Below, in pieces: positions 15,058-19,534 of a stretch of DNA of 19,534 nt; positions within the stretch are counted from its first letter, which is position 1; the number at the start of each line of letters is the position of its first letter. The translations under genes were made by a program, and so were the position numbers. This stretch comes from CAUPWF01 sp036656615 (GTDB taxonomy: Bacteria; Bacillota; Clostridia; Lachnospirales; Lachnospiraceae). Location of the stretch: assembly GCA_036656615.1 (NCBI GenBank), contig JAVXHY010000029.1:1-19534 (forward strand), read 5' to 3'. The notes beneath the pieces are model-generated. The model was given only the letters and a program-made list of their open reading frames with translations, had not been told where the DNA came from and did no database searches.

Positions 15058-15118
15058 AGTAAGAGATATAAAAAGGAAACAGCCATATTTTTGCTGTTTC
15101 CTTTTTATATCTCTTACT
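15058..15118. terminator. Bidirectional terminator, perfect 26-bp inverted repeat
   Basis: Bases 15058-15083 are exactly complementary to 15093-15118, leaving a 9-base loop (CATATTTTT). The inner stem AAAAAGGAAACAGC / GCTGTTTCCTTTTT supplies a U-tract for transcripts from either side, and the outer stem extends it by another dozen pairs. It lies between the convergent gpmI and giant activase genes, 1 base after gpmI and about 40 bases after the stop of the minus-strand gene. Confidence 0.92.
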
Positions 15119-15156
15119 TTAGGTTTTGTTAACGATCAGGGTGCAATCCCGTTTAG

Positions 15157-18100
15157 TTAGTCCAAATTCTTATGTGCAGTTGATAGCATTAACTTAATTC
15201 GGTTCAATTGGTTTACTTCACTTGCACCGGGATCATAATCAATAGCGACGATATTAGAGCGCGGATATCGGCGACGAAGTTCTTTAATCACACCCTTCCC
15301 AACCACATGGTTTGGAAGGCAGGCAAATGGCTGAGCACATACAATATTACTGGTTCCGCTGTGAATCAGTTCTAACATTTCACCAGTCAAGAACCATCCT
15401 TCGCCGGTTTGATTGCCAAGTGAAACAATATCCTTGGCCATGTGAGCTAGTTCGGATATTTTTGCTGGAGCTTCAAAATGTGTGCTTTTTTCAAATGCTT
15501 TGGAAGCGGAAGAACGAAGAAATTCCAAAAGCTTAATACCAAGATTTCCTTTTACAGCGGCAAATTTGCTCATACCTAAATGAGTTGATTTAAAGTTAGT
15601 ATTATAGAAACAATATAATAAAAAGTCTAATAAATCAGGTACTACAGCCTCAGCACCTTCACTTTCCAATAAGTTTACCAAATAATTATTGGCAGAAGGG
15701 AGAAACTTTACAAGGATTTCGCCTACTACGCCCACTTGTGGTTTTTTAATGTGACGTTGTTCTAAATGGTCAAAATCATATATGATATCTTGGCATAGAT
15801 GCTTAAATGCTGAAAAATTAAAATGTTTTTGTGTCAATGCATCAATGCAGACCTGTTTCCATTTTTCGTGCATTTTATTTGCAGTTCCCGGCATTGCTTC
15901 ATAAGGGCGCACTTTGTAGACACATTTCATAAAAATATCTCCAAAAATCAATGCATACATGCTTCGGATAACCAGTGGTGCAGTCAGTTTGAATCCAGGG
16001 TTTTCTTCTAATCCACTTAGATTGAGGGAGATTACTGGTATGTGGGAAAATCCAGCTTTTTCCAGTGCACGTCGAATGAAACCAATGTAATTAGAAGCAC
16101 GGCAGCCACCACCCGTCTGGGTAATAATAATTGCAAGATGATCGGTATCATAGTGACCAGACATAATAGCATTCATAATCTGTCCAACGACCATAAGAGA
16201 AGGATAACAAGCATCATTATTTACATACTTCAGTCCAATATTGACAGAAGTCTTATTATCGTTTGGTAAAATCACTACATGATATCCATGGGCATGAAAT
16301 ACAGGTTCTATTAGATCAAAATGTATGGGTGACATTTGTGGGCATAGAATGGTATGAGTCTTACGCATCTCTTTCGTAAATGGTATTTTTTTAATGGAGG
16401 ATGGCACAATGGTTCGGGTACTATGCTTTTCTTCACGGACACGAATAGCAGATAACAAGGAACGAATACGAATTCTTGCTGCACCTAAGTTATTTACTTC
16501 ATCAATTTTTAAAGTGGTGTATATCTTCCCGGATTTTGTTAAAATATCGGATACCGCATCTGTTGTGACTGCGTCCAATCCACATCCGAAGGAGTTAAGC
16601 TGTACTAAATCTAAGTTTTCTTTTGTTTTCACATAATTAGCTGCAGCATATAGACGAGAATGATACATCCATTGGTCTACTACAATGAGTGGGCGTTCTA
16701 CTTTATGTAAGTGTGAAACAGAATCTTCTGTTAATACGGCAATGTCATAAGAGTTAATAAGTTCTGGTATACCATGATGTACTTCCGGATCAATATGATA
16801 AGGCCGCCCGGCTAATACAATTCCACGTTTTCCGGTTTGATCCAAATAAGCAATGGTTTCTTCACCTTTTTTTTGTATATCTTCTCTGCATTGATTTAGT
16901 TCCTTCCAGGCATCATCCACAGCAGCAATGATTTCTGCTGATGGAATGGAAAATTGGGAAGCAAATTCATCCACAAGACGGCTGGATATAGTTTCTTTAT
17001 TTTTAAAGGAAATAAAGGGATTCATAAAAATAAGAGCGTCATCTTTTCGAATGGTATCCATATTATTTTTTATATTTTCCGCATAGGAGGTGACAATCGG
17101 ACAGTTGTAATGATTGTTGGCTTCTTTAAATTCCTGGCGTTCATATGGTATACAAGGGTAGAAGATAAATGGAACACCTTGTTCAATCAGCCATTCTACG
17201 TGTCCATGTGCAAGCTTGGCAGGATAACACTCAGATTCACTTGGGATAGATTCAATACCCATTTCATATATGCTCTTAGTAGAAGCAGGAGACAGCAGTA
17301 CTTTAAATTTCAACTTATTAAAAAATGTGAACCAAAATGGATAGTTTTCGTACATATTTAAAACACGAGGAATTCCAACAGTCCCTCTGATTGCCTGTTC
17401 AACAGCTAAAGGAGTATAGCTAAAATAACGTTCATTTTTATATTCATATAAATTAGGCAGATGCCGGTCTTTCTTTTCCTTACCAATTCCACGTTCACAG
17501 CGATTCCCAGAAACAAATTGGCGACCGCCACTAAATTTATTAATGGTAAGGCGGCAAGTATTGGTACATCCCTTGCATTTGGACATGGTGGTACTGTATG
17601 TAAGCGCTTTTATTTCTTCTATAGAAAGCATGGTAGTTGCACTACCCTTTTTATAACCTTCCCTGGCAATCAGAGCTGCCCCAAAAGCTCCCATAATACC
17701 TGCAATATCAGGTCTTACGGCGTGACATCCTGCAATGGTTTCAAAGCTTCGAAGTACTGCATCATTGTAGAAAGTTCCCCCTTGTACTACAATGTTTTTC
17801 CCGAGTTCAGAAGCATCCGATACTTTAATTACTTTGTAGAGTGCATTTTTAATTACGGAATAAGCAAGACCTGCAGAAATATCAGAAACTTCTGCCCCCT
17901 CTTTTTGTGCTTGTTTTACTTTGGAATTCATGAAAACCGTACAGCGGGTACCCAAATCAATTGGATGCATAGCAAATAATGCTTCATGAGCAAAATCTTC
18001 AATACTGTAATTTAAGGATTTTGCAAAAGTTTCTATAAAAGAACCACATCCGGAAGAACAGGCTTCATTTAATTGTACACTATCCACGGTTTGATTTTTA

Positions 18101-19398
18101 ATTTTAATACATTTCATATCCTGACCGCCAATATCTAAGATGCAGTCAACGGAAGGGTCAAAAAAGGAGGCTGCATAGTAGTGAGCAACCGTTTCAACTT
18201 CGCCTTGGTCCAAAAGAAGGGCTGCTTTGATTAATGCTTCCCCATAACCGGTAGAGCAGGAACGGACGATGTTTACACCTTCTGGTAATTTGCTATAAAT
18301 ATCCTTAATGGCAGTAATGGTAGTGGCCAATGGATCTCCATCGTTGCTATGATAGAACGCATATAGGAGATTTCCATCTTCACCAACCAATGCGGCTTTC
18401 GTTGTAGTAGAACCGGCATCTATGCCTAAATAACACTGTCCTTTATAAGAGGTTAGATCGGATACAGGTACTTGATGTTTGGCATGTCTGGTAACAAATT
18501 CATCGTAATCTGATTTACTGGCAAATAAAGGATTCATCCGTTCAATTTCAAAATCCATGTGAATATGTGATGCTAAGCGCTTTTGCAATTCCGTAAGAGA
18601 TACATAAGACTTAGAATGTGCATGTAATGCAGATCCTACAGCAGCAAAAAGATGAGAATATTTGGGTGCTATAATGTGTTCGTCATCTAAATGTAGTGTT
18701 CGGATAAAGGCTTCTCGAAGCTCAGAAAGGAAATGCAATGGTCCGCCTAGAAAGGCCACATGACCACGAATTGGTTTTCCGCAGGCAAGACCACTAATGG
18801 TTTGATTTACAACAGCCTGAAAAATAGAAGCAGCCAAATCTTCTTTTGCAGCCCCTTCATTGATCAAGGGTTGTATATCCGATTTTGCAAATACACCACA
18901 TCTAGCGGCAATGGAATAAAGTGCTTTATAATTCTTTGCATAATCATTAAGTCCAGTAGCATCTGTCTGTAGCAAAGAGGCCATTTGATCAATGAAAGAT
19001 CCAGTTCCACCAGCACAGATGCCATTCATACGCTGTTCCACATTGCCACCTTCAAAATAGATGATTTTGGCATCTTCACCACCAAGTTCAATGGCTACAT
19101 CTGTTTGAGGTGCATAGTCTTGCAAAGCAGTTGATACAGCAATTACTTCCTGTACAAATTCAATTTCTAAGTGCTTTGCGAGTGTAAGACCTCCGGAACC
19201 AGTGATAATTGGTGATACCCGGATAGCACCTAATTTATACAAGCACCTTCCCAATAAATCGGAAAGGGTTTCTTGTATATTCGCAAAATGTCGTTCATAA
19301 TCAGAGAAAAGAACGTCATTGTTTTCGTTTAGCACGGCAATCTTAACCGTAGTTGAGCCAATATCTATGCCCAGTTTATTTAAATTATTTGAATTCAT
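15157..19398 (-). CDS. Giant acyl-CoA dehydratase activase-like protein (tandem BcrAD/BadFG ATPases, DUF2229, HgdB-like)
   Basis: The 1413-residue protein is related to the ATP-driven, Fe-S activators of 2-hydroxyacyl-CoA dehydratases (HgdC) and benzoyl-CoA reductases. Domain 1 has DIGSTT (12-17), GGED (106-109), C128 in CAGGTGSF and C167 in ARCGVF. The two cysteines align with the cluster ligands C127 and C166 of HgdC. Domain 2 repeats this: DAGSTT (327-332), GGQD (424-427), C447 (and an extra C451) in ACSSGCGSF, and C486 in GTRCTVF. A cysteine group C608, C611, C615, C634 follows, then a DUF2229-like region (about 680-900). The C-terminal HgdB-like half has cysteines at 939, 1064, 1099, 1354 and 1360. 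The start at 19398 has GAGGGG 7 bases upstream; two earlier ATGs lack a site. Its substrate is unknown. Confidence 0.88.
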   Translation of the reverse strand: MNSNNLNKLGIDIGSTTVKIAVLNENNDVLFSDYERHFANIQETLSDLLGRCLYKLGAIRVSPIITGSGGLTLAKHLEIEFVQEVIAVSTALQDYAPQTDVAIELGGEDAKIIYFEGGNVEQRMNGICAGGTGSFIDQMASLLQTDATGLNDYAKNYKALYSIAARCGVFAKSDIQPLINEGAAKEDLAASIFQAVVNQTISGLACGKPIRGHVAFLGGPLHFLSELREAFIRTLHLDDEHIIAPKYSHLFAAVGSALHAHSKSYVSLTELQKRLASHIHMDFEIERMNPLFASKSDYDEFVTRHAKHQVPVSDLTSYKGQCYLGIDAGSTTTKAALVGEDGNLLYAFYHSNDGDPLATTITAIKDIYSKLPEGVNIVRSCSTGYGEALIKAALLLDQGEVETVAHYYAASFFDPSVDCILDIGGQDMKCIKIKNQTVDSVQLNEACSSGCGSFIETFAKSLNYSIEDFAHEALFAMHPIDLGTRCTVFMNSKVKQAQKEGAEVSDISAGLAYSVIKNALYKVIKVSDASELGKNIVVQGGTFYNDAVLRSFETIAGCHAVRPDIAGIMGAFGAALIAREGYKKGSATTMLSIEEIKALTYSTTMSKCKGCTNTCRLTINKFSGGRQFVSGNRCERGIGKEKKDRHLPNLYEYKNERYFSYTPLAVEQAIRGTVGIPRVLNMYENYPFWFTFFNKLKFKVLLSPASTKSIYEMGIESIPSESECYPAKLAHGHVEWLIEQGVPFIFYPCIPYERQEFKEANNHYNCPIVTSYAENIKNNMDTIRKDDALIFMNPFISFKNKETISSRLVDEFASQFSIPSAEIIAAVDDAWKELNQCREDIQKKGEETIAYLDQTGKRGIVLAGRPYHIDPEVHHGIPELINSYDIAVLTEDSVSHLHKVERPLIVVDQWMYHSRLYAAANYVKTKENLDLVQLNSFGCGLDAVTTDAVSDILTKSGKIYTTLKIDEVNNLGAARIRIRSLLSAIRVREEKHSTRTIVPSSIKKIPFTKEMRKTHTILCPQMSPIHFDLIEPVFHAHGYHVVILPNDNKTSVNIGLKYVNNDACYPSLMVVGQIMNAIMSGHYDTDHLAIIITQTGGGCRASNYIGFIRRALEKAGFSHIPVISLNLSGLEENPGFKLTAPLVIRSMYALIFGDIFMKCVYKVRPYEAMPGTANKMHEKWKQVCIDALTQKHFNFSAFKHLCQDIIYDFDHLEQRHIKKPQVGVVGEILVKFLPSANNYLVNLLESEGAEAVVPDLLDFLLYCFYNTNFKSTHLGMSKFAAVKGNLGIKLLEFLRSSASKAFEKSTHFEAPAKISELAHMAKDIVSLGNQTGEGWFLTGEMLELIHSGTSNIVCAQPFACLPNHVVGKGVIKELRRRYPRSNIVAIDYDPGASEVNQLNRIKLMLSTAHKNLD

Positions 19399-19487
19399 TT
19401 TGTTACCCCTCATTTTGTAAATGTTTATCAAAATTTATTCTCTTCTTATTATAATGTGGAAAAAAGATAAATTTAAATATAGCTAAC

Positions 19488-19516
19488 ATTATACGACAAT
19501 GATATGAAAAATACAA
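19488..19516 (-). promoter_or_regulatory. Possible promoter of the giant activase gene
   Basis: On the minus strand TTGTAT (19516-19511) is followed after 17 bases by a perfect TATAAT (19493-19488), giving a leader of about 80 bases. The -35 is weak (3 of 6). A second TATAAT is at 19453-19448 with an equally weak -35. The segment 19399-19534 is very A+T-rich and I see no gene in it. Confidence 0.4.
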
Positions 19517-19534
19517 ACCCAAATGTAAAATAAT

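Noticed and set aside
16954..17979. Plus-strand open frames over the giant activase gene (16954-17361, 17461-17979 and shorter ones)
   Set aside because: They lie opposite a well-supported 1413-codon gene with conserved motifs throughout, and their translations look like shadow sequence.
1..19534. Mobile elements, CRISPR arrays, tRNA or rRNA genes, toxin-antitoxin or defence systems
   Set aside because: No transposase, integrase, direct-repeat array, tRNA-like fold or toxin-antitoxin pair was seen. Every long coding region is a recognisable core or metabolic gene.

Overview
This is a chromosomal housekeeping segment from a low-GC Gram-positive, endospore-forming anaerobe. The most likely source is a Clostridia member of the Lachnospiraceae type. 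That rests on A+T-rich sequence, strong AGGAGG-type ribosome sites, a recA-recX-rny gene order, SpoIIM- and SpoVB-like genes, a reduced iscR-iscS-iscU-mnmA cluster, and a very long acyl-CoA dehydratase activase-type protein. The family placement is inference from gene content; there is no rRNA here. I see no insertion sequence, phage gene, CRISPR array, tRNA or rRNA.

Layout. (1) 1-3561: recA, behind a LexA-type SOS box, followed by recX and rny. The rny gene has its own promoter, which overlaps the recX stop codon, and ends at an intrinsic terminator. (2) 3576-6179: a NUDIX hydrolase (probably ADP-ribose pyrophosphatase), then a SpoIIM-like membrane protein, which converges end-to-end with a SpoVB-like flippase on the minus strand. 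Both sporulation-type genes are preceded by a sequence matching a sigma-E promoter with an identical 13-base spacer. (3) 6191-10312: an Rrf2/IscR regulator with a palindromic putative operator, then cysteine desulfurase, IscU-type scaffold, the tRNA 2-thiouridylase MnmA and a PHP-family histidinol-phosphatase-like protein, all in one direction with small gaps or an overlap. (4) 10328-15118: lower glycolysis (gap, pgk, tpiA, gpmI), with a perfect palindrome in the gap leader, a terminator-like hairpin between gap and pgk, and a perfect 26-bp inverted repeat at the end. (5) 15157-19398, minus strand: one giant protein combining two BcrAD/BadFG-type ATPase domains with DUF2229-like and HgdB-like regions.

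How the genes work together. RecA and RecX form a DNA-repair activator and modulator pair. IscS supplies sulfur to IscU for Fe-S assembly and to MnmA for tRNA thiolation, presumably under feedback from IscR. The glycolytic operon runs from glyceraldehyde-3-phosphate to 2-phosphoglycerate. The giant protein probably carries several oxygen-sensitive Fe-S sites and would be a client of the Fe-S machinery.

Most of the window is well-understood core genome. The points most worth a second look are regulatory structures: a 14-bp perfect stem-loop inside the start of recX, the paired sigma-E-like promoters, the gap and iscR palindromes, and a hairpin enclosing the rny ribosome site. The tandem four-cysteine architecture and extra cysteine cluster of the giant activase, whose substrate is unknown, also deserve attention. 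I found no clear candidate for an entirely new multi-gene system.
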